Under the pieces are notes generated by a model, which searched no databases, was not told the origin of the DNA, and saw nothing but the letters and a program-made list of their open reading frames with translations. 13,773 nt of DNA. Origin: Actinomycetota bacterium (lineage in GTDB: Bacteria; Actinomycetota; Thermoleophilia; Miltoncostaeales; Miltoncostaeaceae). Positions 1 to 7,941 of the stretch are shown here, piece after piece. Both the position numbers and the translations under genes were made by a program. Every line of letters begins with the position of its first letter. Position 1 is the stretch's first letter. The DNA lies in assembly GCA_947475125.1 (NCBI GenBank), contig CANJMX010000030.1:1-13773 (forward strand). The letters run 5' to 3'.

Positions 1-63
1 GTGGACGGGCGGCTGATCCTCACGGGGGTCCGCACCCTCTACGGGCTGGCGCCCACCCCATGA
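1..63 (+). CDS. 3' end of an unidentified CDS
   Basis: Frame 1 is open from the window edge to a TGA at 61-63 and ends in the peptide VRTLYGLAPTP. The stop overlaps the ATG of the next gene in an ATGA arrangement, the same coupling used at the following junction, so this is very probably the tail of a real upstream gene in the same operon. Only 20 residues are visible and I do not recognise the family. Context suggests a surface-polysaccharide gene, which is inference only. Confidence 0.6.
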   Translation: MDGRLILTGVRTLYGLAPTP

Positions 64-1607
64 GCATCCGGCAGGTGGCGCGGGCGGCAGCCGTCGTCGC
101 CCTCTTCGGAATCCTCTCCCGCACCCTCGGGTTCGTACGCGAGATCGTGCTGGCGGGTGTGTACGGCACCACGGCGCAGACCGATGCCTACGTCAACGCA
201 CTCTTTCTGGTCAACACGGTGGCGGCGGTGCTGCTCTACGTGCTGACGACGCTGCTCATCCCCGTGTTCCAGCAGGAGCGCGAGCGATCCGGTACCGACA
301 GTGCTTGGGGGCTCCTGTGGTCCATCTTCGCCTGGGTGGGCATTGTGCTCATTGCGCTCACGGCGTTCATTGCCATCTGGCCCGAGGGCCCGGTGGCGCT
401 GTTCGACATGGGGCCCGAGCGGTCCGAGATCGCCGCAGACCTCTTGCGGGTGATGGCACCCGCACTGATGCTGCAGGGGTTCAGCGCCCTGTTCACCGCC
501 ATCCTGCAGGTGCACCGGCGCTTCGCCGGGCCAGCAGCCGTGGGCGTGGCGTTCAACGCGGGAATTCTGATTGGTGTCATCGCCGGCGCCGGCACCCTCG
601 GCATCACCGCAGCCGCCTGGGGCGTCACGCTGGGCGCGTTGCTGCAGGTGCTGTTGCAGCTTCCGCAGTTCAGTCGCGAGGCCCGGAAGGGGGGTGGGCA
701 CATGTCGCTCAGGCACCCCAGCCTTTCGCCCACGCTGGTGCTCGCCATCCCCGTGCTCGCGGCATCGGTGCTGCAGCAGATCAACTCGTTCACCGACAAG
801 CTCTTCGCCTCGTCGCTCGAGGCCGGCCGTAACGCCGCGCTCTCCTTTGCGAATGCACTCGGGTCAGCACCCCGCACGGTGCTGCTGTTTCCCCTGCTCA
901 TGCCCCTGTTTCCCCTCATCGCGGGGTATGTCGCCAAGGGGAAGCGGAACGAGACCGCCGCCGCCTTCCATCGCGCCGCGGGCATCCTGGCGCTGGTGGC
1001 CATCCCCGTCACGGTATTCATGACCATCGGTGCGTCGGAGATCGCTCAGATCGCGTTCGGCCGGGGCAAGTGCGATGCCGCATGCGTGTCGGAGATTGCG
1101 TCGCCACTGGCCTTCTATGGGGTCGCGGTGTGGGGCAACTTCATCGGCTATCTGCTCAACCGCACCCTCTCGGCCGGTAACCGTGCACGCGAAGTGATGA
1201 TCGCCACCATCATCAGCGTGGTGGTCACCATTGGGCTTGATCTGGTGTTCCTGCAGCCGCTGCAGCAGGCCGGGCTTGCGCTGGCCAGCGCCATCGCCGT
1301 GTATCTCAACACCGTCATCACTCTCTGGTTCCTGCGCAGGAATACCCCCGAGATCTCCGTGCGCGCACTCGCCCAGCAGCAGGGTCGCGTACTGGTGGCT
1401 GCCCTGGGCGGAACTGTCGCGGCGCTCATCCCGATCTTCCTCATGCCAGCGGGCGACACGTTCTGGAGCGCAATCGTCTGGCTCGCCGTCGTGGGAGCCG
1501 TGGGCGGCGCAGTGTTCGTGGTGCTCGCCCGCGTGCTCGCGCCGCGCGAACTGGCCGACGCCCGGTTGTCGCTGCGCAACCTGCGGGGTCGCCGGGCCCA
1601 GGCATGA
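60..1607 (+). CDS. murJ: MurJ/MviN-family lipid-linked flippase
   Basis: Polytopic membrane protein of 515 residues, the normal length for the MurJ branch of the MOP exporter superfamily. These proteins flip lipid-linked cell-wall or polysaccharide precursors across the cytoplasmic membrane. Seen directly: an N-terminal SRTLGFVREIVLAGVYG segment (residues about 20-36) matching the family SRxxGxxRE...A..FG signature, then TDAY (41-44) in place of the usual DAF. Many hydrophobic segments follow, and a basic cytoplasmic tail (LRNLRGRRAQA) ends the protein. The usual PN..R.L.EG stretch after the first helix is not evident; the sequence there is FLVNTVAAVLL. A CDAAC pair (338-342) lies in a loop after the AFGRG motif. 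The start ATG overlaps the upstream stop, and the gene's own stop overlaps the next ATG (1604). Neighbouring glycosyltransferases and a UDP-sugar enzyme make a polysaccharide-precursor flippase as likely as the lipid II flippase, so the symbol names the family. Confidence 0.85.
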   Translation: MSIRQVARAAAVVALFGILSRTLGFVREIVLAGVYGTTAQTDAYVNALFLVNTVAAVLLYVLTTLLIPVFQQERERSGTDSAWGLLWSIFAWVGIVLIALTAFIAIWPEGPVALFDMGPERSEIAADLLRVMAPALMLQGFSALFTAILQVHRRFAGPAAVGVAFNAGILIGVIAGAGTLGITAAAWGVTLGALLQVLLQLPQFSREARKGGGHMSLRHPSLSPTLVLAIPVLAASVLQQINSFTDKLFASSLEAGRNAALSFANALGSAPRTVLLFPLLMPLFPLIAGYVAKGKRNETAAAFHRAAGILALVAIPVTVFMTIGASEIAQIAFGRGKCDAACVSEIASPLAFYGVAVWGNFIGYLLNRTLSAGNRAREVMIATIISVVVTIGLDLVFLQPLQQAGLALASAIAVYLNTVITLWFLRRNTPEISVRALAQQQGRVLVAALGGTVAALIPIFLMPAGDTFWSAIVWLAVVGAVGGAVFVVLARVLAPRELADARLSLRNLRGRRAQA

Positions 1608-3178
1608 GCACCCCCGACCGCCGCGATCCCCTCGCCCGGCCCGCACCCACCAGGGAGCCTCGGCGCCAGGGCGTTCCGTGGACCAAGCGCCTGTGGCAGC
1701 GCCTCCGCCCTGCCATCTCCGGCGAGCGGGGCCTCACGGCGCTCGTACTCGGGGTGATCCTCCTGGTGGGCGTGCTCATGAGGGTCTGGGCCTTCGGGGG
1801 CACCTCATTCGCCCTCGGCAGCGACGACTCCCGGTATGTCGCGGTGGCCCAGAACCTGGCGTCGGGTCACCTGCCCTCCGGTGATGCCGAGTGGTTTGGC
1901 GCCCGCAGCGTGTTCCTCTGGCCGGTCGCGGCCATCTTCCGGATCTTCGGTGCCGACGACTACTCCGCCATTGCCTGGCCCTTTGTCATCTCCCTGGTCT
2001 CAATCGTCGGCGCATTCCTCATCGCACGCGAGCTTGCCGGGCGGCGACCGGCACTCGTTGCGGCGGGGCTCGTGGCCGTCGCCCCGATCGAAGTGCTCAT
2101 GGCCACGCGCCTGCGACCAGATGCCGTGATGCCGGCATTCGTTGCACTGGCGGTGTGGGCCGCGCTCAGGGCCCGGCGGTCGCCCCACATCACCCGGTGG
2201 CTGCTCGCCTCGGGCGTGCTCCTCGGGGCCGGGTGGGCGTGCCGCGAAACCGCGCTGCTCATGCTTCCCGTCGTCGTGCTGGCTGCCTGGCCGGTGATAC
2301 GCCCCGGGTGGCAGCGGGTGGCAGCGGTCATCGGGGGCCTGGTCGCGATCCCGCTCGCGGAGATGGCCGTATTCGCGTTTGATGACCGTCCGCTGTGGCC
2401 CGTCACCATCACCGCGCAGGCCAGCAGCCTCCGGTCGCCGGTGGCGGGGCTCGGCGAGGCGTCCACCTTTGCCGAGCTGCTCGTGCGCCAGATGGTTGAT
2501 CCGCACTCGCTGGTGATGCTGGCCCTGCCCGTCGTGCTCATCGCGCTGGCGGTGGGCATCGTGCGCCGGACACAGGCCATCGTGTTACCGGTCGCATGGC
2601 TTGTCTGGTCATACGTCGTGCTCGAGGTCGGCGCGATCGTCAGCGTGGATGCTCCGGCGAGATTTCTCACCCAGTTGACCATCCCTGCCGCCCTCATCGT
2701 GGCCATCGCGCTGGACGGCCGACTGTCACCGCTCCTCGTTGCCGCGCTGGCCATTGTCACGGTGCTCGCCATCGCACCCCGCAACGATGCGAGCGCCCGC
2801 GATGCCGACGTACGCCGTGTCAGCGCCGTGACCGATGCCCTGCGACCGCTGCCGCGTGGGCCGGTGCTGTCAGACAACTACGTGTGGTGGGCGAAGCTGA
2901 ATGCGTTCCTTCCAATGGGCCGGCTGCCGGTGGATCGCGTGGTTGACCCGGCATTCCTCGATCCAGCGCAGCGCAGAGCGGCGCGGCGGCTGAACCCGTT
3001 GCCCGACATCTCGTCGTACCGCGGTGGGTATGTGGTGACCGGCCCGGCGACACCCACCAGCGGATGGCCGACGAACTGGGCGCCGTTCCGTGAGCGCGTG
3101 AAGGATGAGGTGCCGTGGGGCCTCCTCGTACCCGTGGCGCACATCGGGGATACCACCGTGTGGAGGTGGCCCGGATGA
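1604..3178 (+). CDS. GT-C fold glycosyltransferase (family 39/ArnT-like), membrane
   Basis: Integral membrane protein of 524 residues. A basic, Pro-rich cytoplasmic N-terminus of about 40 residues precedes a first transmembrane helix (about 43-60). The first outer loop follows, with GSDDSRYVAVAQNLASG (72-88); this acidic pair plus Tyr matches the catalytic loop of dolichyl/undecaprenyl-phosphate-sugar glycosyltransferases (ArnT/PMT type). A run of hydrophobic helices comes next, then a soluble C-terminal stretch of about 130 residues. Such enzymes move a sugar from a polyprenyl-phosphate carrier to an acceptor on the outer face of the membrane. The ATG at 1604 overlaps the murJ stop (ATGA), so the two are translationally coupled. 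The family 2 enzyme directly downstream resembles polyprenyl-phosphate-sugar synthases and could supply its donor. The exact sugar and acceptor cannot be read from the sequence. Confidence 0.8.
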   Translation: MSTPDRRDPLARPAPTREPRRQGVPWTKRLWQRLRPAISGERGLTALVLGVILLVGVLMRVWAFGGTSFALGSDDSRYVAVAQNLASGHLPSGDAEWFGARSVFLWPVAAIFRIFGADDYSAIAWPFVISLVSIVGAFLIARELAGRRPALVAAGLVAVAPIEVLMATRLRPDAVMPAFVALAVWAALRARRSPHITRWLLASGVLLGAGWACRETALLMLPVVVLAAWPVIRPGWQRVAAVIGGLVAIPLAEMAVFAFDDRPLWPVTITAQASSLRSPVAGLGEASTFAELLVRQMVDPHSLVMLALPVVLIALAVGIVRRTQAIVLPVAWLVWSYVVLEVGAIVSVDAPARFLTQLTIPAALIVAIALDGRLSPLLVAALAIVTVLAIAPRNDASARDADVRRVSAVTDALRPLPRGPVLSDNYVWWAKLNAFLPMGRLPVDRVVDPAFLDPAQRRAARRLNPLPDISSYRGGYVVTGPATPTSGWPTNWAPFRERVKDEVPWGLLVPVAHIGDTTVWRWPG

Positions 3179-3234
3179 TCCATCCCGGGCAGCGGCCCAT
3201 CGCAACCTCGCATGGCGCAGCGCACCCGGTCGCG

Positions 3235-3240
3235 TATCGT
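3235..3240 (+). promoter_or_regulatory. -10 element TATCGT, leaderless start of the GT2 gene
   Basis: TATCGT fits the actinobacterial TANNNT -10 hexamer and sits 6 nt before the GTG at 3247, so the predicted +1 falls on the start codon. No convincing -35 is visible. The same geometry recurs before five other genes in this window. Confidence 0.45.
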
Positions 3241-3246
3241 GGCCCC

Positions 3247-3999
3247 GTGACCGACCGCACCCCCTCCATCACCGTCATCATCCCGGCCCGTGACGAGGCG
3301 CACGCGATCGGCGGCGTCGTTGCGGGGGCCCGCACGCAGTTGCCCACGGCACGCATCGTGGTGATCGACGACGCATCGCGCGATGGCACCTCCATCGTGG
3401 CGCGTCGGGCCGGTGCCGAGGTGGTCACCATGCCGGGGCATACGGGGTATGCGGGGGCGCTTCGGGCCGGGTACCGCGTCGCACTGGCAGGAGGTGCCGA
3501 CGTAATCATCCAGATGGATGGCGACGGCCAGCACCGACCGGACGATCTGCATGCCCTGCTTCACGGCATGTCCGGGGCCGATGTGGTGATCGGATCGCGG
3601 TTTCTTGCGGGTGACGCCGGGTACCCGATCCCGCCTGGGCGACGGGTGGGCATGGCCGCATGCCGCTGGATGGCCGCGGCCGTCGGGGGCATCGATCTGA
3701 CCGACCCCACCTCGGGATTCCGGGCCCTCAGCCCACCGGTTGCACAGCGCCTGGCCGACGAGGGCTTTCCATCGGGGCTCACCGAAACGAGCCTGCTCAT
3801 CCACCTGCACCGGGCCGGGGTGCAGATTGCGGAGGTGCCCGTGCGCATGCTGGCGCCCACCGGCAGGTCGATGCACGCGGGGCTGGCGGGTGGCGCCCAC
3901 TTCGTTCGTATCTCCTGGGCCGTGCTCGGGCAGGCGCGACGCGGCACGACGGCGGCGGCGGCGCCCGAGCCGGCCCGGGCCACCGCGTCGCGGGCCTGA
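3247..3999 (+). CDS. Family 2 glycosyltransferase (DPM1-like)
   Basis: GT-A fold glycosyltransferase of 250 residues from the GTG at 3247. Seen: SITVIIPARDE (7-17), the nucleotide-binding VVIDDASRDGT (38-48), a DGDGQH metal-binding DxD motif (91-96), GSRF (116-119) and TDPTSGFRAL (152-161). These are the landmarks of polyprenol-phosphate mannose/glucose synthase-like enzymes, which transfer a sugar from a nucleotide donor to a lipid phosphate. There is no C-terminal membrane anchor; the tail is Ala/Arg-rich. Two starts compete. GTG 3247 has a -10 hexamer 6 nt upstream and begins 7 residues before the domain, as is usual. ATG 3175 overlaps the upstream stop (ATGA), has GGAGG at 3162-3166 and adds 24 non-hydrophobic residues. 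Both may be used. It probably makes the donor for the preceding GT-C enzyme. Confidence 0.85.
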   Translation: MTDRTPSITVIIPARDEAHAIGGVVAGARTQLPTARIVVIDDASRDGTSIVARRAGAEVVTMPGHTGYAGALRAGYRVALAGGADVIIQMDGDGQHRPDDLHALLHGMSGADVVIGSRFLAGDAGYPIPPGRRVGMAACRWMAAAVGGIDLTDPTSGFRALSPPVAQRLADEGFPSGLTETSLLIHLHRAGVQIAEVPVRMLAPTGRSMHAGLAGGAHFVRISWAVLGQARRGTTAAAAPEPARATASRA

Positions 4000-4082
4000 T
4001 CCGCCCTAACCGGCCCGTAATGCGCCTGTAAGGACATTGTGTGGAGGTACCCGGATGCCGTTCCCGGGGGCCGGTGATGCGT

Positions 4083-4088
4083 CATAGT
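4083..4088 (+). promoter_or_regulatory. -10-like CATAGT before the DsbA-like gene
   Basis: CATAGT ends 6 nt before the GTG at 4095, the same spacing as the other leaderless-type starts here, but its first base deviates from TANNNT. This is the weakest of the six. Confidence 0.3.
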
Positions 4089-4094
4089 TCGCCC

Positions 4095-4817
4095 GTGCTT
4101 CGACGTTCCTCTCTCCCGCGTGCCGCGCTTATCGCCCTTCTGGGCGGCCTCTGTCTGGCGCCTGGTGCCATTGCGGACGACACCCCGCACAAGCCGGACC
4201 TGCCGTCCCCTGTGGCGGAGCCGATTGCCTCATCCGGGCCCGGGGATCGCGATGGCCGCATTTCAGATGACCCGGTCCTTCCGAGCGGGGTCTCGTCCAG
4301 TGGCCTCACGGCGGGTGCCGGATCCGTGGACATCCGCGAGTACGTGGATATGTCGAGCGCAGCCTGCGGCAAATCGCACCAGCGCATCGTGCCGACGCTG
4401 CTTCGCCGGGTGGCCGCTGAGGGCCTCGGCTCGGTGTCACTGCGTCCGCTCATCACCAGCCGCGACATGAACAGCACCGAGGCCGGCACGGCGATCATCG
4501 CCGCTGGCCTGCAGGACAAGGCGTGGGAGGTGACCGGCGCGCTGTTCCGTGCGCGTGGAGCCGGTGGCGACTGGGTGAACCCCACCGTGCTGCGCACCAT
4601 CGCCAAGGAAATCGGCGGTCTGCGGATGACCAAGTTCATGAGGGACGCCGGTGGCATTGACATGTACCCGCAGCTGTCCGCCATCAAGCAGGAGGCGCGT
4701 GCGGCTGGCATCACCGTGACACCCGCATTCGTCGTGCGCGGACCCTCGGGGTCGAAGGTCGTGTCGAGGCCGAGCGACGCGTCGCAGGTCATCGCTGCCA
4801 TCAAGTCGGTGCAGTAG
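4095..4817 (+). CDS. Secreted DsbA-like thioredoxin-fold protein with SxxC motif
   Basis: Exported protein of 240 residues from GTG 4095. That start gives a classical signal peptide: basic MLRRSSLPR, a hydrophobic core, and an AIA cleavage motif after residue 27. A Pro/Ser/Gly-rich linker (about 28-76) leads to a DsbA/Thioredoxin_4-type domain. In that domain DIREYVDMSSAACGKSH (79-95) aligns with the family pattern EFSDFxCPxCxxF. The first catalytic cysteine position is Ser88 and only the second, Cys91, remains (SAAC for CxxC). The cis-Pro loop is kept (TVTPAFVV, Pro210). The mature protein therefore has a single cysteine and cannot cycle a CxxC disulfide. It might be a chaperone-like, monothiol or heterodimerising relative; the substrate is unknown. 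In-frame starts at GTG 4041 and ATG 4077 would put extra polar residues before the signal peptide and are less likely, although AAGGA precedes 4041. Confidence 0.75.
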   Translation: MLRRSSLPRAALIALLGGLCLAPGAIADDTPHKPDLPSPVAEPIASSGPGDRDGRISDDPVLPSGVSSSGLTAGAGSVDIREYVDMSSAACGKSHQRIVPTLLRRVAAEGLGSVSLRPLITSRDMNSTEAGTAIIAAGLQDKAWEVTGALFRARGAGGDWVNPTVLRTIAKEIGGLRMTKFMRDAGGIDMYPQLSAIKQEARAAGITVTPAFVVRGPSGSKVVSRPSDASQVIAAIKSVQ

Positions 4818-4835
4818 GGCCGCAGCACAGTGCGG

Positions 4836-4841
4836 TACCCT
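4836..4841 (+). promoter_or_regulatory. -10 element TACCCT, leaderless start of the UXS gene
   Basis: TACCCT matches TANNNT and lies 7 nt before the ATG at 4849. There is no Shine-Dalgarno sequence between them, so a leaderless or near-leaderless mRNA is predicted. Confidence 0.5.
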
Positions 4842-4848
4842 CCCCGGC

Positions 4849-5790
<942 letters not shown>

Positions 5791-5806
5791 TCAGCACCCC
5801 GGCGTG

Positions 5807-6733
5807 ATGGATGCGTCGGTGATCGCGCGCGGGCTTCGAAAGTCGTACGGCTCCCGCGTTGCCGTGGACGGCATTGATCTGGTGGTGCGCCACGGAGAGT
5901 GCTTTGGCTTTCTCGGGCCCAACGGCGCGGGCAAGACCACGACCATGCGCATGCTCGCGTGCCTGTCGTCGCGCGATGCGGGAGACCTTTCGGTGCTCGG
6001 CATGGACCCCGACCGCGACGCCAGGGCGCTCAAGGCACGCCTCGGCGTGGTGCCGCAGGAGATCAACCTCGACCTCGAACTCACCGTGCTCGAGAACATG
6101 CTCGTGTACGCCCGGTACTTCGGCATCCGGCGCGCCGATGCCATTCCCCGCTCCCGGGCGCTGCTCGAGTTCGTTGAACTGGATGCACGCGAGGGCGACA
6201 CCGTTGACCACCTCTCCGGCGGAATGCAGCGGCGGCTGCAGATCGCCCGCGCGCTGGTGAATGACCCGGACATGATCCTTCTCGACGAACCCACCACCGG
6301 GCTCGACCCCCAGGCACGGCACCTCGTATGGGAACGCCTGCGGGCGCTCCGCACCGCCGGCACCTCGGTAATCATCACCACTCACTACATGGATGAGGCC
6401 GAGCGGCTTTGCGATCGCCTCGTGGTCATCGACCACGGCCGCGTCATCCGCGAGGGATCGCCGCAGGCCCTCGTTGAGGCCGAGGTGGGCCGTGCGGCCA
6501 TCGAGGTGCGCATCTCACCCGCCGATGCCGGACGCGTTGCCGATGCCCTCGGGGGACGGCACGTCATCACGGGTGAGTCGCTCGTGGTGTTTGGCGACGA
6601 CGCCGTGCACCTCGCGCGCGCGGCAGAGGCCGCGGGTGTGCGCCCCGACGACATCACGACCCGCCGCACCACCCTGGAGGACCTCTTCATCTCGGCCACG
6701 GGGCACGCACTCCGCGACGACCAGGAGCGCTAG
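5807..6733 (+). CDS. ABC-2-type exporter ATP-binding protein (DrrA/NodI-like)
   Basis: ATPase subunit of 308 residues. All nucleotide-binding motifs are intact: Walker A GPNGAGKT (37-44), Q-loop VVPQ (Gln84), signature LSGGMQ (136-141), Walker B MILLDEP (156-162), D-loop TGLDP and H-loop His193 (TTHYMDE). The roughly 80-residue C-terminal extension, ending with the TTLEDLFISATG motif, is typical of ABC-2 drug/lipid/polysaccharide exporter ATPases of the DrrA/CcmA/NodI group. The domain normally pairs with a separate six-helix ABC-2 permease. None is next to it: upstream is the UXS gene (16 nt away) and downstream is convergent tatC. The permease may be elsewhere. The ATG at 5807 was chosen because the conserved domain begins there; an earlier in-frame ATG at 5723 lies inside the UXS gene. 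No Shine-Dalgarno sequence is evident. The stop shares a CTAG with the tatC stop. Confidence 0.88.
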   Translation: MDASVIARGLRKSYGSRVAVDGIDLVVRHGECFGFLGPNGAGKTTTMRMLACLSSRDAGDLSVLGMDPDRDARALKARLGVVPQEINLDLELTVLENMLVYARYFGIRRADAIPRSRALLEFVELDAREGDTVDHLSGGMQRRLQIARALVNDPDMILLDEPTTGLDPQARHLVWERLRALRTAGTSVIITTHYMDEAERLCDRLVVIDHGRVIREGSPQALVEAEVGRAAIEVRISPADAGRVADALGGRHVITGESLVVFGDDAVHLARAAEAAGVRPDDITTRRTTLEDLFISATGHALRDDQER

Positions 6734-7524
6734 GGAGTCGGCGTCGGGTCGTCGTTACCCATGAGGCCGGCCCATGGCGCAGGGCGCCCAAATGACGACG
6801 CAAGCCACACGCCCACCGAGTACAGCACGATCATCGGCACCATCAGCAAAAACATGCTGGCCGGGTCGCCGCCGGGCAGGATGGCCGCCACGAACGCGAT
6901 GACCACCAGCGCGATGCGCCAGTGGTGGCGGTACTGCTGCGCGGTGACCAGGCCCATCCGCGCGAAGAGCAGCATGGCGACAGGCACCTCGAACACCAGG
7001 CCTCCCGCCAACAGCATGGTGAGCGCAAACGAGAAGTACTCGTCGGCACGAAGGGCGATGGTGAAGTCGTTGCCCGCAAACCCAAGCAACCACTGCAGAG
7101 CCACCGGCAGCACGAGGAAGTAGGCGAACAGAACTCCGCCGAGGAACAGCGCCGATACGCCGGCAACAACCACGAGCATGCGCTTGCGTGTCTGCACGGC
7201 GATCGCCGGGATGACAAATGCATAGAGCTGGTAGAGCACCACCGGCAGGGTCACCAGAATGGCGGCGCCGAACACCACCTTCAGGATGACCATGAACGGC
7301 TCGGTGGGAGACAGCGCCAGCAGCTTGCGGTTCTCGGGTGCCAGTGGGTCGAGCAGCAAGTCGAGCAGCCAGCTGTTGAAGAAGTACAACGCTGCGAAGG
7401 CCACCACGAGTGCGGTGACCGAGATGAATAGCCGGTGCCGGAGCTCGCCGAGATGCTCGAACACCGTCAACTTGTCGTCCGGCTCGATGCGTCTGAGGCC
7501 GAGCCAGCCGGATCCGCCCGCCAT
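6730..7524 (-). CDS. tatC: Sec-independent (Tat) translocase subunit TatC
   Basis: Polytopic membrane protein of 264 residues forming the signal-binding core of the twin-arginine translocase, which exports folded proteins. Seen: the N-terminal cytoplasmic motif VFEHLGELRHRL (21-32), with the conserved Glu and the His-Leu-x-Glu-x-Arg pattern that contacts the RR signal. After helix 1 comes the SPTEPFM segment, then helices 2-6, including the FGAAILVTLPVVLYQLYAFV and FEVPVAMLLFARMGLV stretches conserved in the family. It starts 5 nt after the tatA stop in the same operon, with AGGA just before the ATG at short spacing. Its stop lies in the CTAG shared with the convergent ABC ATPase gene. Confidence 0.95.
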   Translation of the reverse strand: MAGGSGWLGLRRIEPDDKLTVFEHLGELRHRLFISVTALVVAFAALYFFNSWLLDLLLDPLAPENRKLLALSPTEPFMVILKVVFGAAILVTLPVVLYQLYAFVIPAIAVQTRKRMLVVVAGVSALFLGGVLFAYFLVLPVALQWLLGFAGNDFTIALRADEYFSFALTMLLAGGLVFEVPVAMLLFARMGLVTAQQYRHHWRIALVVIAFVAAILPGGDPASMFLLMVPMIVLYSVGVWLASSFGRPAPWAGLMGNDDPTPTP

Positions 7525-7529
7525 GTGTC

Positions 7530-7874
7530 CTACCGGTCGGAGCTGGTGGGGGGTGCCTGGGGCGGTGCATCGCCACTCACGACGATGCCCTCAAGCACAT
7601 CCGTGGCCGTACCGGCGGGCTCGGGAGCGCCTGCCGTGGCAGTCGTCACCGACTGAGCAGCGGCTGCCGCAGCCGGCTGTGCCGTGGTGGCAGCCTGCTG
7701 CTGCGCGGCCACCGGAGGCGGGTCGTCGTCAAAGTGGTCGCCCGAGAGCGCGCCCTTGAAGTCGCGCAAGCCCTTGCCCACGGCGCGGCTGAACTGGGGG
7801 AGCCGCGAGGGCCCAAGCACGAGCACCGCGATGACAAGCACGATGATCAGCTGGATCGGCGAGAGATCGAACAT
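7530..7874 (-). CDS. tatA: Twin-arginine translocase pore subunit TatA
   Basis: TatA/TatE-family protein of 114 residues that oligomerises with TatC to let folded RR-signal proteins cross the membrane. It has a short N-terminal transmembrane helix (about residues 5-21: SPIQLIIVLVIAVLVLG), the hinge GPSRLP (21-26), and an amphipathic helix FSRAVGKGLRDFKGAL (28-43) with the conserved Phe, Gly-Lys-Gly and Arg. A low-complexity Ala/Gln/Pro/Thr cytoplasmic tail (about 50-114) follows. Gln8 occupies the place of the Glu or polar residue common in the helix start. The ATG at 7874 follows a TAGCCT hexamer by 6 nt, so the tatAC message is predicted to be leaderless. No tatB gene is present nearby, as in many Gram-positives. 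Confidence 0.92.
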   Translation of the reverse strand: MFDLSPIQLIIVLVIAVLVLGPSRLPQFSRAVGKGLRDFKGALSGDHFDDDPPPVAAQQQAATTAQPAAAAAAQSVTTATAGAPEPAGTATDVLEGIVVSGDAPPQAPPTSSDR

Positions 7875-7880
7875 GCCACA

Positions 7881-7886
7881 AGGCTA
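7881..7886 (-). promoter_or_regulatory. -10 element TAGCCT, leaderless start of tatA
   Basis: Read on the minus strand, TAGCCT (TANNNT) ends 6 nt before the tatA ATG at 7874. No Shine-Dalgarno sequence is present in the 6-nt spacer TGTGGC. Confidence 0.5.
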
Positions 7887-7896
7887 GACCGCGAGC

Positions 7897-7933
7897 CGCT
7901 ATCCGGCCCACCCGCGGGGTCTGTGGGATAGCG
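7897..7933. promoter_or_regulatory. Dyad between divergent tatA and chorismate mutase
   Basis: Perfect 8-bp inverted arms, CGCTATCC (7897-7904) and GGATAGCG (7926-7933), flank an almost concentric CCCGCGGG palindrome (7911-7918). The right arm overlaps the -10 hexamer of the chorismate mutase gene; the left arm lies upstream of the tatA -10. This would suit a shared operator, or may simply be two back-to-back promoters. Confidence 0.4.
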
Positions 7934-7934
7934 T
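7929..7934 (+). promoter_or_regulatory. -10 element TAGCGT, leaderless start of chorismate mutase
   Basis: TAGCGT (TANNNT) ends 7 nt before the ATG at 7942. The spacer is CGGGGGC and contains no AGGAGG-type ribosome site. Confidence 0.5.
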
Positions 7935-7941
7935 CGGGGGC

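Noticed and set aside
4041..4094. Earlier starts of the DsbA-like gene (GTG 4041, ATG 4077)
   Set aside because: They would place 6-18 polar residues before a signal peptide that is already complete from GTG 4095, although AAGGA before 4041 keeps that start possible.
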